Shown in pieces: positions 34,612 to 47,100 of a DNA stretch of 64,000 nt (its first letter is position 1; the number at the start of each line of letters is the position of its first letter). The notes below the pieces were generated by a model. The model did no database searches, was not told the origin of the DNA, and was given only the letters and a program-made list of their open reading frames with translations. This DNA is from Adiantum capillus-veneris (lineage: Eukaryota; Streptophyta; Polypodiopsida; Polypodiales; Pteridaceae). The position numbers and the translations under genes were made by a program. Location of the stretch: assembly GCA_014529385.2 (NCBI GenBank), contig CM043959.1:4583045-4647044 (forward strand). Reading direction: 5' to 3'.

Positions 34612-36609
34612 ATGGCCAGTGAGGATATCCTACCTGCACACACTTTTGACTTTGAGCAAGTAGATCAAAATCAGGGCACTACGGGTGCTACTGATACTAA
34701 TATGCATAACGATGATGATCTAGGAGATCATGGTTTTGTAGATATGGCTGCTTTCAAGACTTTGGAAAATCGCCAAAGCGTACTTGAACGCAACCTCTCC
34801 GCACTCAATGCAAATGTTATAAATCTTACTGAGCTACTTGTGAAATTTATGAATTCACAGACGGCTCAAGGAGCCATGAGTGGCACGGTTCAAGGAAACG
34901 AAGCAATAAGTGCAAAAGACAAGTGCTTCAGAAGATACAGAAGGTAGCAATGCATTGCTTAAGAATATCACCATTCCTGAGTTTCACAGGGAAGAGCGTG
35001 ATCGCAACAAGGATGCAGGCAAGGCCTATAAGTGGTGGATGACATTTCCAATAGATGCTCGTCCTCCGTCTTGGGCTACGTTTCAAGCTTCTTTCTCCTA
35101 AGAGTTATTGGAATCCAATGAAGAAGATAAGAATTGGTTAGCATATGATGCATGCCGTATGTATGGTCTCTCTCTCACACAGTACCTTTTGAAGTATCGA
35201 GAAATCATAAGGTCTAGATGAATTCCAAAAGATACGGGGCTTTAATAGGGGTCTTGACAAAGACTATCGTCTTCACGTCAAGACCCAACATCCAAAAAAT
35301 TTGGAAGAAGCCATCAGTCATGCCCAAAGATATTATGATGACCAAGAGAGGAAGGGAAATGTTCCCTACTCTAAGAGTAATTTTGCTAAGAGCAATGTGG
35401 CTAAGAGCCAATGGCGAGGTAGATCTCCCACACGTTCCAAGAGGAAGAAGAGACAATCTACCTCTCCACGCCCACAAGAGGCTAAGAAGCCTAAGCAATC
35501 ACAAGATACTCCACGTGGGTCTCTCAGCATTGCTGATTTTGAGTATGCAAAGAAACACAATTTGTGTTTCAGATGTCTTTCGGACCAACATAACAAGAAG
35601 GATTGTCCTCTTTTGCAAGGCAAAGAAAAGGCCATGCACACGGTGCAACGCCTCACATTAGATTCATCTTCTAAATATTGTGCTGTAGAGGTTCTTTATA
35701 TGGAAGAAAAGCACAAGTGTTGTGTGCCTGCTTCAATGTGGCAGCCCACCTTTGGTTCTCATGATTTGATTCGCATGCATTGCACTATTAACGAACAATG
35801 TGTTCGTATTTTAGTGGATGATGGTGCAACTCATAACTTCCTGAACTATAAGCTAGTTAAGAAATTTAAGCTTACACAGACTCCCTGCTCTCACAAGTAT
35901 GTGGTCGACCAGATGTCTGGCAATGATAAAGAAGTATGGACACGGTAGTTCAAGGGGTTGAGCTTAATGTTCAAGATCATACGATGACCCTTGAATTTCA
36001 AGTTATGAACATGGACCGTGCTGATGTAGTTTTAGGACGGGAGTGGCTGCATGGTTTAGGAAACACATTGCACACTAATTATGAACACAACTCCTTATCC
36101 TTTATGGTAGATGGTAAACATGTGCTTTTGCTTGGTGAGAAAAATATACCATCTACACGTCTTATATGTACAACCGAGCTTTTTATTTTACAGAAAGCAG
36201 ATTTAATAGATAAAGTCTTTTTGTGTTATTGCTTGTCTCCAAGTCTTGTGAATTCTCAAGAGCAAAGTGCTGTGAATTCTAGTAATGGTATGCAAAGTGC
36301 AATGAATTCTAATGATAAGAAAAGTGTTAAAAAATCTAAGGAGCAAAGTGCTCTCAATTTTAATTCTATTGAGCAACGTGCAACTGTTGTAAAACAAACA
36401 TTATAGGAATTATAAGATTCTCCATCCTAGCATAACTCTAGTTTACTTTCTCCTTTTGCATGACAAAAGCTGACTCACTTACTTAAAGAGTACAGTGATG
36501 TATTCTCAAGTGATTTACCACCGGGTTTACCCCCTACACGTAATGTGCATCATGGCATAGATGTCTTAGTAGGCACTAAACCGGTGAGTAAACCACCTTA
36601 TCGTATGAG
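34612..36609 (+). pseudogene. Element D gag-protease-RT start (gypsy, broken, cut by element E)
   Basis: Gag starts at ATG 34612 (MASEDILPAHTFDFEQ) and is open to about 34947, where the frame shifts. A short capsid piece follows (KAYKWWMTF). From 35301 comes a basic region with an SR-rich stretch and a CCHC knuckle CFRCLSDQHNKKDC at 35566-35606. The protease is VDDGATHNFLNY at about 35813-35850, continuing past a frameshift near 35936 into LEFQVMNMDRADVVLGREWL. The RT N-terminal motif DLPPGLPPTR...GTKPVSKPPYRM ends at 36609, where the LTR of copia element E begins. Stops and shifts make it inactive. It shares layout and motifs with element G (59790-61905). Confidence 0.85.
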
Positions 36610-36834
36610 TGCTGGAATTAGGGTTGCAGAGAAACGCACACAGCTTGGAGAAAACGAAGGAAGCTCAAGGCACACAACAAAGAGTGTATACTTGGTGTGA
36701 AATGGAAAGATAGATTTCTCTAGAGTGATGGACATATATATAGCGACGGGGGAAAAAGCCTCCTAAAGAGGGAAAAAATACCTCGGCGGTCCTAATGTGT
36801 TCACACACATCACTACCACATGTATAGGGTAACA
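36610..36834 (-). repeat. 3' LTR of copia element E (225 bp)
   Basis: On the minus strand it runs TGTTACCCTATACATGTGG to CCTAATTCCAGCA. It is a diverged relative (roughly 80-85% by eye) of the F LTR at 39383-39610. A G-rich polypurine tract (CCAGGGGGGATT, plus-strand 36836-36847) precedes it. Confidence 0.9.
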
Positions 36835-37070
36835 AATCCCCCCTGGAGTGATGCGGTGAACAAGAGCTGGCACATGAGTAAAGGGAAGTGCTAGCCCTGA
36901 GGACATGATCAATCCACAAAGAAGAGTAAGCCCAAAGGTTTGCGGAAAGCTTCGAGCTTCTCACGAGACAATGCCTTTGTGAAAAGATCTGTAAGGTTGT
37001 CCTGTGTTGGCACATAAGCCAATCTGATCTCTCCTGATGAGAGCCTTTCCCTGACATAGTGGTAATGCAC

Positions 37071-39380
37071 CTAAATGTGATTTGTGAGAGCATGAAAAAC
37101 TGGGTTCCTCACAACTGCCAATACGCTTTGACTGTGAGTGTAGATAGTGTTGGCAGTGTCTTGTCCAACAACCAAATCAGCGATAAGGCATCTGAGCCAT
37201 ACACACTCAGCCGTAGCTGTGAAGACTACCATGTACTCAGCCTCACAACTAGAAGGGGCCACAGTAGGTTGCTTCTTGCTCAACCATAATATACATGAAC
37301 TGCCAAGCATGAAACAAAAACCACTTGTGGACACTCATGTATCAAAACAAACAACCCAATCCGAGTTCGAAAAAGCATGTAACTCTAGCGGCAATGATTC
37401 CCCCTTGGGATAAAACAAGCCAAGATGTAAAGTGGCACTAAGGTAGAAAAAAATACTCTTGACAGTCTGCCAATGATTAGACCCTAGGCTATGCATAAAT
37501 CTGCTGACCTGTGAGACTGAAAACTGAATATCCGGCCTCATGGTGCATACTTAAATGAGGCATCCAGCAACAGTTTGGTAAAGAGTGACATTAGCAGGAT
37601 CACCAGTGTCATGAAGACTCAATTTCAAACCTGCTTCCATGGGAGTCGCAATAGGTTTGCAATCCTCAAGTCCAAATTTACATGGCAATGTCTCTATGTA
37701 ACTTTTCTGACACAAGGCAATACCACCATCACACTGCTTAAACTATATACCCAAGTAATAATGCAACAACCCCAAATATTTCATTTTAAAAGTAACATTC
37801 AAATCAGCCTTAAATTTATAAATGTATCTCTCATTTGGTCTAGTGATCAACAAATCATCTATATAAAGAACCACAATGAGAAGTACATCACCCTCAAGCT
37901 TTACATGCAATGTGTTTTTTGTTGGATTGTTGCAGAAGCCTCGTTTGACCAAATGAGTGCCAGCTTTTTCATACCAAGCACAAGGAGATTGCTTCAACCC
38001 ATACAAAGAATTCTTACATCTGCACACTTTGTCCTCTTGTCCTTTCACGACAAAATCGCGAGGCTACGTAAACTTCCTTAAATATGTCACCATTCAAGAA
38101 AGCAGTAACCATGTATGATTGATGTACATCCCAACCAAAATGAGATGCCAATGCACATAGAAAACACACAGTAGTCATACGACAAGTGGGAGAAAAAGTA
38201 TCTTCATAATCTATGCCTTTTTGTTGTGCATAACCCTTTGCAACAAGTCGAGCCTTATCGCGATCGATCTCACCATCAGGCTTGCATTTCAACTTGTAAA
38301 CCCACTTCGTACCAATGGCGTTTTTGCTAAGAGGCAAATCACATAAAGTCCATGTGTCGTTTTCTGTAAGTGCATCATATTCGGATTGCATGGCAGCCAT
38401 TCAATTTTCTGAATTCTGTGCTTTATCAAAAGATAGAGGTTCCTCAATATCATGTAAGCTAGACACAGCCAAAGCATAAAAATGTGATGCATAAGATGTA
38501 TGGCCAGAGCTTGAACGAGTACGACTAGACAAAGGTGCATCCAATTTATTGTCGCGCAATGTATGCACCAACCATTTTGGCATACCTCTAGCCTGCTCAT
38601 TTTCAGCCCTTTCCTCATCAAGTACATCATGTACATCTGCATCAGTAATAGGCTGATCTGTAACATTTTTGAAAACCCCAAAGCATAACAATCTGATGCA
38701 TAAGATGCATGGCTAGAGCTTGAACGAGTACGATAGACAAAGGTGCATCCAATTTTTACTGTCACGCAATGTATGCACCAGCCAATTTGGCATAACTCTA
38801 GCCTGCTCATTTTCAGCCCTTTCCTCATCAAGTACATCATGTACATCTGCATCAGTAATAGGCTGATCTGTAACATTTTCAAAAACCCCCATAGGTTGTA
38901 CATTTGCCTCATTGGAATTTACATTTGAACTTCCACCACTGAAAAGAGACAACAAAGCGTCATAAATCTCTTGTGAGCTTATATTACTGTCTTTAGTACA
39001 TGAGAGAAAGGGTTGAACAAAATCTTCCACAAACGCTACATCTCGTGAAACCAAAATACACTTTGTTTGCGGATGATACAACCTATAACCTTTGCTTTCA
39101 GCACAATAACCAACAAAAGTGCATTTGACAGCATTATCATCCAATTTTTTACGCTGTGTTTGTGGCACCAAAGCATATGCCAAACAACCAAAAACATGCA
39201 TGTGCTCAATAGATGGCTTTCTATCATGCCATGCTTCATATGGAGTAATAGACTGGAAAGCTTTTGTAGGACACCTGTTAAGTACATAAGTGGCACACAT
39301 GATGGCCTCAAGCCAAAAAGAATGCAGCAAAGCTTGAATTTTGACCATACATCATGCCATTTCCGTAAGTGACCTGCTTT
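37071..39380 (-). pseudogene. Element E integrase end, RT and RNase H (broken)
   Basis: 39348-38713 reads as the copia integrase C-terminus (FWLEAIMCATYVLNRCPTKAF, then FVGYCAESKGYRLYHP). 38400-38014 is the RT start (NAIGTKWVYKLKCKPDGEIDRDKARLVAKGYAQQ). 38048-37743 continues with SLYGLKQSPCAWYEKA and the catalytic VVLYIDDLL, in a different frame. 37334-37071 is RNase H (CILWLSKKQPTVAPSSCEAEY). Frameshifts separate these parts. The linker between integrase and RT contains a 209-bp tandem duplication (38471-38889). Confidence 0.9.
38471..38889. repeat. 209-bp tandem duplication inside element E
   Basis: 38471-38679 and 38680-38889 are two imperfect copies, both beginning AAAGCATAA and containing the Asp/Glu-rich linker with DVHDVLDEERAENEQAR. 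Confidence 0.88.
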
Positions 39381-39382
39381 TC

Positions 39383-39610
39383 TGTTACCATATACATGTG
39401 GTAGTGATGTGTTTTAACACACTAGGACCGCCGGGGCATTTTTTCCCTCTTTAGGAGTTTTTTTCCCCGTGCATTGTATATACGCCCATCACTCTAGGGC
39501 TATCTATCTTTTTTTATTGCACACTAAGTAAAACGCTCTCTATTGTGTGCCTTGAGCTTCCTTCATCTTCTCCAAGCTGTGTGTGTTTTCCTGCAACCCT
39601 AATTCCAACA
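39383..39610 (+). repeat. 5' LTR of copia element F (228 bp)
   Basis: Runs TGTTACCATATACATGTGG to CCTAATTCCAACA. Confidence 0.9.
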
Positions 39611-39612
39611 AG

Positions 39613-39624
39613 TGATATCAAAGC
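39613..39624 (+). promoter_or_regulatory. Primer-binding site of element F (initiator tRNA-Met type, degenerate)
   Basis: TGATATCAAAGC lies two bases after the LTR end. It differs at two positions from the consensus TGGTATCAGAGC. Confidence 0.75.
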
Positions 39625-39972
39625 AGGTTGCATCCTCCCAGGCTTACTCGCCAGCTGCTCTAGCACACGCTTGCTCACTTTCTCCAATTTCAGTGATCTT
39701 TGGCAAGCGCCCGCATGTCGATATAAATTTTGGGCGGGCTCATAGAGCTCAGTCTGCTCAGATTTCTGATTCGGGCTCATTTCGGCCTCCGTTTCCACTA
39801 CCGGCAGTACTACACATGCTATTTCATCATTTTGTGCAAAATTTCGGTCAGTACTGTTTTTTGCATAACAGGTGCCTTATAGTCTTCTAGGGTTTAAGCT
39901 ATATAGCACATGTTGTTCCCGCTTTGTTTCTCCTCTTTTCGGGTATTTTTCACATCAGGTACAACATTTACC

Positions 39973-41040
39973 ATGGTTGACAACACGACAGATGTGTTCA
40001 AGATGTTTGCTGCTGAGGACAGGTTGGATGGGGACAATTACCCTATGTGGGCTTACATGATGCAACATGTTCTTGTGTCAAAGGGCGTTCGGAATATTGT
40101 GCAGGGCATTGATGTACATCCTGGTTTTGAGGATGCACGCGATGTTGAGGATGCGGCAGGTCTTACTACAAGGATTGCTGCTATTAGAGTTGTTTTGCCT
40201 ACGACAGAAAAATCTCGTTGGGATGTAAAGGATACGTAGGATCATGCATTGATTGCGTTGTTTGTGAAGCGCACCATTGTTCCTCACATTCGTTCAACGA
40301 AATCTGCAAAACAGGCTTGGGATATTTTGACTGGTCTTTATGCAAGTTGCAATGAGGCTAAAATTGCTTTGCTACGTAAAGAGCTGGAGTCGAAGATTAT
40401 GCACGAGGAAGATGATATGGACACTTTCCTTGCTAGTGTCAAGGATATCAATGAGCAACTTATTTCTGTAGGTGAAGTCATTTCAGACAGTTCCCTTGTG
40501 CATACTATTCTTGATGCCTTACCAGATTTTTATCAGACTTCTGCTAGTACTTGGAGACTTATGACCCAAGGAAACCCTGAAGCTGTCAAGTTTGATGCAT
40601 TGTGCACATTGTTGTTGCAAAAGTCACTTAAAAAAAAAAAACAGGACTAGACAGCGTGCAGTTGAACAGGCTTTTATTGCTTCTCAAAGAAAGGATGGTA
40701 ACAACAATGCAACCACTTCTTATGGTTCTGCTGTGAGTGGTCAAATTTTTGTTCCCAATGCTTTTGTTGGCAGCACATTGTCTGGCAATCCTGGTGATAA
40801 CGGCAAAACAAAGCAGAAAATTGGACGAGAAGACTGTCAAATGTATTTTTGTTGGTTATAGTGCTGAAATCAAAGGTTACAGATTGGATCATCCGCAAAC
40901 AAAGCGTATTCTGGTTTCACGGGATGTAGTGTTTGTGGAAGATTCTGCTCAGTCCTTGTTGTCATGTACTTGAGACAATAATCTAAGCTCACAGGACATT
41001 TATGACACTTTGTTGCCTCTTTTCACTACAAGAGGTTGTG
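39973..41040 (+). pseudogene. Element F gag and fused integrase remnant
   Basis: Copia gag from ATG 39973 (MVDNTTDVFKMFAAEDRLDGDNYPMWAY), with TAG at 40237-40239 and then open to 40650. The body contains the SAKQAWDILTGLYAS and YQTSASTWRLM regions of the copia gag family. A run of A residues near 40630 shifts the frame. At about 40815-40830 gag joins directly to the integrase C-terminus (KLDEKTVKCIFVGYSAE, SRDVVFVEDS), so the zinc knuckle, protease and integrase core (about 2 kb by comparison with H) are deleted. Confidence 0.88.
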
Positions 41041-44000
41041 TGCACTTGTGACGTTTTTACGACGGAAATACATTGGGTTTTTATACTCCTCAACACACAC
41101 CTTGTACTTTACAAAACTGAAATACATATACACTTTGAACATTTTTTTAAAGTTAAAAAAATTGTAAGTTGGACATGGATAACAACTGATATAGTCTGTT
41201 GACACATGTAAAATGTATTCAAGGCTAACATGCTTGTTGTCTTGTTTGGATGGATGCAGATGAGGACTCTATCCTTTCTTGGAATTTTTTTTGCTTAAAG
41301 AAAATGTTTGTCCTTGACATACTAGGGTCTTTTCATTTCATGGAACATACACTTTAAATGACCACTGTACTTCTACACTAAGATGAGACATCATTGTTAG
41401 CAACGGCTAACACAAGCTACACCGAATATGCATCAAGCGGAAGATATGCTATGGTTGTGCATAATATTTCCACCACACTTTGTATAAGTCTTGGGCTCAC
41501 TTGGAGTTTCAAAGTTGTATATGCTTGTTAGAGGGCTTAAGCTTAAACCCATAGTAGAAGGGATTGTGGTGAAATCCTTTAAAAGGAAGCCTTTATGTAA
41601 GGAGGCTTCATTCTTGAGTATCCACTCTTGAGGATCCACTTTTGGCTCCCTCTCTCTTGAGTGTTCACTCAGTGGCCTAGCCTTGACTTAATGTCCACGC
41701 TTAAGAGGCTAGTGCTAATCCATTGTAATTAGAGTAAGCTCTCCTTGATTAATCTAATTCTTATTTTCTCATTAGTCTACTTATTCTCTACATTTTTTAA
41801 TGTCATAAAGTAGTATTACACTCTCATTATTCTAGATTTGAGAGAGGTATATACATCTTGCTATTAACCACTCCTATTCTTCTATAAGCATTTCATTTGT
41901 GATATTTAGCATCACTAATTAGGTTGATTAAGTTGGGCCTTAATCTTGTAATTAGTGTATGTGCCCTATTGTTTGCTTGTGTGTAGATAGGTTTTATGAA
42001 ACTCTAGCACCATTCACCTCGTGTGGTGTAGCTATTGTTGAAGTGCCGTGATTGATATATAATGATTGGAGAGGCCAACACCAATGTAATTAGTGCGTGA
42101 TTATCATTAGTGTGCTTGGGGTTTCTAGTCTATGGTAAGTCGGACTTCGGTGGGCTTGATGTGTGTAGGAGTTGATTGATTAGTGATTAGATTAGGTTTA
42201 GACTTAGTCTTGCCATGGCTAATCTCTACTTGCATTGGAGAGGTGATCTCTTGACTCCCTCTATTTCTATTCATCCGATGCTCATGCTTCCATGCCCTAG
42301 CCGGGTTGCCGATCCACGGATTTGATAATTTTGTGTGGGTTGCGATTAGGTCGTGCTACAACGCCACCCAACATTTGACACCCTTGCCGGAGATCAATAA
42401 CCTAAGCTAGTGAGTGTAGGATGTTTTAGAATAGAGTAATTTCATTACTAATTTCTCGGTTTTTGAGTGTGTGTAATTCAATTTTAGTTTGATTTGATGA
42501 TGTTTATGTAAGAAATTGAAGCTAATTGTTGAGTTATGAATACCCCAAACCCTCAATTCCACCCCCAATTTCACTAATTTCATACTAACCCTTGCTAGTT
42601 TTGCTTCATTTCCATGCTAATTGTACTAATTTCATGCTAATTTCTACTAATTTTGACTAACTTTGCTAACCTAATTACTAACAATTGAAGTGTAATGTAT
42701 GTTAAATCCCCTTGTAAGAGGTGGAATCATCACTCTAATCAAGTTAATTGTGCTAATTTATGCCTAATTTGATGATTTGAGTGTTTGATTTTTGGCCTAC
42801 AAATGGTCAATTTTGGAGCCAATTTGATGGTGCACACACTTGTGTGTGCAATGATGCGTCTTCGCGTGGAGCAAAGGAATAGCTTGGAGTGTGATTACAA
42901 TGTAAGTGCACTCACTTGCTCATGTCAATTCTTGATTGATTGATGTGGTTCAATGTTGCTAATTATTTGCTAAAATTAGGTGTGTAACTCAATTGACCTA
43001 CACTTTGCACCTAATTCGATTCACTTGGAATGAAATTGATAGTCAAATTTTGACTAATAAACTTTCTGTGTATCAAAATAATGCTTAATTCTCATCAAGA
43101 ATTTCACGTGTGTGCATAAAATCATTGTGTGTGTAATGCACCAAAGAAGGAAAAAAACTATCAAAAAATCCAAGTGTGTGTACATCTAATCTTGAATGTG
43201 TGCATATATATAAAGTGATGGAATTGATGGTATATGAGTATGCAATCATGTAATTGATGTGTAAGCTAGGCTAACTCAACCGTTGGATAAGCCTAGTTGC
43301 CAAAAAATTAGGCAAAGATTGAGTGTGTGTGCCCATCCAAGGCCACTTGATTTTCAATGATTGATGGTCAATTGGGGCACCAAAATGATTTTTGATTGTG
43401 AAACGTTCATAAAAAGTGTGTGCAATCATTAGGTGTAAGCCTAAATGCATTGGCAATTGAGCCAAATTTGAACTTTTGTGCTTAATTTTTGAGTGTGTGC
43501 CAAGACTTATGGAATTTGGTTTCTAGCTGTGAACAGATACATCCAAGTCTCCATTAAAAATACATGGCATAATAGTCAAAGTGTGGCAGCTAAGCCACCA
43601 AATGAGCGAAGCGTTGGTGCAGCCAAAGCTGGAGGTTAACCATAGAAGATGGCAGAAGCAGGTATATGTGGGCTAGCAGGGGCATGGCAAAGAGATGGAG
43701 CAGGTATAAGAGCCTGGTCAGGCAAGTAGTAGCTGATATGTATGCATGATGTGTTTTTTAAGACCAAAAGGGCTCCATAAAGGGCCAGATAGGATAGCAA
43801 GTCAAGGATGTTCAAAGTGATAGATTTTGGCTTGGATACATAGAGCTTGAAGTGTTGAGTCAGTTGGTTCAAACAGCTCATCAAACGGAGCTATAGATTG
43901 CAAGATATGGCAATTTGAAGTTGGAGGCGTTTGCAAAACTGGGATGGACAGGACACGTAATGCCATGTAGGCTGAGCCAATTTTAGTGGATAGTGCTTGA

Positions 44001-44077
44001 TTTATGGAGCCCAATTTTCTTTTCATATCATCAATTGGAGCTCGGATGTGAAAGATACGAGCCATCAAAGTTTCCAA
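41041..44077. other. Non-coding stretch with LTR-like sequence
   Basis: No coding region. 41560-42372 has LTR-like composition, including a CTTTATGTAAGGAGGC-type promoter context. It ends before TGACACCCTTGCCGGAG (42375-42391), which resembles the tRNA-Asp-type primer site (TGGCGCCGTTGCCGGGG) of Athila/Tat gypsy elements. 42540-42680 is low-complexity CTAATTT sequence. No partner LTR is recognised. Confidence 0.4.
42375..42391 (+). promoter_or_regulatory. Possible tRNA-Asp-type primer-binding site
   Basis: TGACACCCTTGCCGGAG follows CACCCAACA. There are four mismatches to the usual Athila/Tat site, so the assignment is tentative. Confidence 0.3.
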
Positions 44078-44100
44078 GGGGGGGGGGGGGGGGGGGGGGG
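44078..44100. repeat. 23-base G homopolymer
   Basis: Uninterrupted run of 23 G on the plus strand, flanked by unremarkable sequence. Confidence 0.97.
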
Positions 44101-47100
44101 ACTAGTTATGTGCTCAGTTGACCACCTCGATCGACGTGCCGCCATATGGAAGTTTTTGAAGCCCAAAAAGGTTTGTAGAGCTAGAAAGGTTTGGAGAGCT
44201 AGTGCTTAGTATGAGGAGTGAGCAAAGAGTGATTGTTTGTCAGATGAGTGCCCGGACAGAGAGTTGAAGTTGGTATCAAATGATGGTGGTGCAAAGCCGG
44301 GTGTTTTTTGCAATTTTGGGGTTGTTGCTTTGCAAACTTGGCAAAGTCCAAAAGTGGTGGGATCCCCAGGGATTAGAGTTGAGAATGCAAGCTTTGATGG
44401 TGGCTTTATAGAAGGTGGATCTGGTTTGGGAGCAAAAAATGACAATGCACTAAAGTTTGAAAAAAAAAAGATTATTTCAAGAAAATTATTTGAAGTGTTG
44501 AAGGGTTTTTGGCACCTTTGAGGTTCAATGCTTAGAGGAGTGCTACATGGTAGGGTTGAATCCACGTGGGGTAGCGCACGTTGGTGATTGAGGGTGCATG
44601 GGCCAAAGGGAAGCACCACTTGGAGCATCAAAGGAATGAGGATCTTGGGAGCTTGGGATCTATGGCAGACACTATGGGCGGCGCTGCGGGGGCATCTGTT
44701 GGCGTCTGCCGATGCCATGGGCATTGCACTCTCGTATGTTGTAGACGATGACATTTTAGTCCATCCGATGGGTGCTCCTGCGTGCCATAATGGTGCCCAA
44801 CGTTTTTAATAAGAGGGGGTGCCCACAGTGATGGCCCCATGACTGTGAGGCTTGAGGCCTTGGACCTAAGAGGGTGTGCACATGCAATGGCTTGGGGAAA
44901 AAGGTTGCCAAAAATAGGAAGCATTGGATCACATGCAAAGTGTGAGATGAAAATAGAAGGGGTGGCCACACACGCCAAGGGGGTACCCATCTTTTTCCAT
45001 GGGGCTCCTCATTTTGAAGGAGAGAGGAGAGTTTGAAGGAGAGCTTTTTGGTAGTGGGAGAGAAAAAAGCTTTGGGGCAATATTTTTGCTCGGCCAGAGA
45101 GCATCGAGATAGGAGGTACGGCTATGGTGTTGACATGGAGCCGGAGGGCTGCATATTGATTGTTTTTTTTCTCACTAAGGGTGTTCTGGCTTGGAGCCCA
45201 CGGTATATGGTGTTGTATAGATGATATGAAAACATCATTTCTGTGTAGCTATAGTCGACTTTCCCTTCCCCCCTTTTCTTCTCTATTTGTGTGTGTGTGT
45301 GTGTGTTCTCGATGTGTGTTGGCAGTCATGCGCCTCCGATGGTATGTTGTGCACAAAGGAACTGAGGGAGACTGTGTGCGGTGAAGGTAGTGAATCGGGT
45401 TGCATAGGGTGATTGAGGGTGTTTGTGATATCACAACAAATGTGTACATGTTTAGTTGTGTGAAAATGATGGTTTTCCTACAAGATTATTGAGAAGGTGA
45501 ATTCTAGTGGTTAGGGGTGCAATGATTATCCTGGGCTATATTCTCCGTGTTTTTTGTGTGTCGAGTGTGTTCCTCTTTCCCCCTATCTAGCATTGTTTCC
45601 GAAGCTTCAAGTAATATTCTCTATGGTCTAAGCGACTTAGCTAGTCTAGGTACTGCTCAAGCTATAAGATGTGAGCATATTTACATTGTGTCACTCATGC
45701 TGGTATAGGTGAGCATAAGAGTCAAATTCTATGTATATTACATTTAGACAAGTGAAGGAGGAAGTCCAAAAAGACACTCACACACTCAGCATAGTGAGGT
45801 ATGAGTGGAGAAGCTTCTACATCAAAAACCCTTCTTGAAAACATAGAAGCTTACTGAGACGTCCTTTGGTGTCACATGTGCTAGATTTGTTCCTTGAATC
45901 ACCCATCAACTCCCTCTTTAGCACTACACGCTTTTCTTTGACAAATTTCTCATATGGATATAGAGTGTCCCATAATTGGCACTTTGCATTAGGCACTCTT
46001 CTTTTGTTTCTCCCAAGTACTCACCTTGCATGACAGGTACTTCAAGTCCAACTGTGACTCCAATAAGAGCATATACCAAAGCAATAAGGAAATGGCTACC
46101 CAAATCAATCTTCAATGACTTGGAGCTACAACTGCAGATCCCAACATAGTTATCAAGAGAAAATCTTACATTCAAAGCAAGAGACCTCTCAACAACAAAA
46201 CATAGGAAGCTCAGCAATGCTGAATCTAGTGAAGTATTGCAAGTCAATGACAAAGGCAAACACATCAAAAGAAATCTTCACAGCCAAAGGTGGCACCAAA
46301 AAGAAGAATGAGCAACAAAATGTAAAATTGCATCGACAATTAAAGTCCAACACATGTATAAGACGACATGAGACACAGAGTCGGACACCACATTTGTACT
46401 CTATTATTTTTCCAAGCTACTCTAGTGATACTCTATGTAAATCTTGATTCCAGAGTAATAGGTAGATTCCCTGAGATGTAATTCTTTCATGACATTTGTA
46501 AAAGTCTATGTGAGTCGGCCATTGGCCTTTTAGAAAGCCGGGTATAAAGGACAATAACTTCAATGTGAGAGGAGGCTTATCTTTTGAAGAAGAAAGAGCT
46601 CTCCAAAATGTACACTCAAGCTACTAAGTTGCTCTAACTTGTAATCAACTTTTCTAATGATTTGGTAATCCATTCTCAATTCTAAAACTTGCATTGTGTT
46701 CCTCTCTCTTTGCTCTTTCATTCAAGTGTAAGCATTGTCATTTTTGTTGAGGTTTGTGACTACACGTTAGTGAGCCTAATCATCAAATTTGAGTGCTTAA
46801 ATCACTGTTATTTGACATTTTGTGCATAGGAGAGTTTTCCTAGTCCTAGACCATAGGGTGACATTTTTGGTATGCTATGTCGCAATTTCAGGACCTTTTT
46901 CATGATGGATCGAGATTTTTGTACCTTGTCGAATTGCAACTAGACTTGGTAGGATAGTGTTCCTAGGTGTGTTAGACCTCCTCCTAAAGTTTCAATGCAT
47001 TTTGAATCCGTTTGAGTGCCAGAATGGCGTGATGACCTAGAGCGATGAGAAAGGACATAGGTAGATTTCATTGATCATTGAGTTGTGGTTTTCTTGTTGA

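Larger units (their letters stand above)
36610..39382 (-). mobile_element. Copia element E, 5'-truncated, minus strand
   Basis: Read right to left: integrase C-terminal part, linker, reverse transcriptase, RNase H, polypurine tract, 3' LTR. The gag, protease, integrase core and 5' LTR are missing. At 39383 the sequence switches directly to the LTR of element F in opposite orientation. The left LTR end cuts element D; ATGAG at 36605-36609 would be its target copy but has no visible partner. Confidence 0.88.
39383..41040 (+). mobile_element. Copia element F, internally deleted and 3'-truncated
   Basis: 5' LTR, primer-binding site, gag, then a jump into the integrase C-terminus and loss of homology near 41040. 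It points away from element E, to which it is fused. E and F both contain the same integrase C-terminal segment with different substitutions, so they are two copies and not one rearranged element. Confidence 0.85.

Noticed and set aside
36610-41040. One copia element that integrated into itself and inverted part of its sequence
   Set aside because: E and F both contain the integrase C-terminus with different substitutions, and their LTRs differ by roughly 15-20%, so they are separate copies.
44206-44754. 182-codon open frame on the minus strand
   Set aside because: Composition is low in information, with no recognisable domain, and it lies in repeat-like DNA. It is probably chance.
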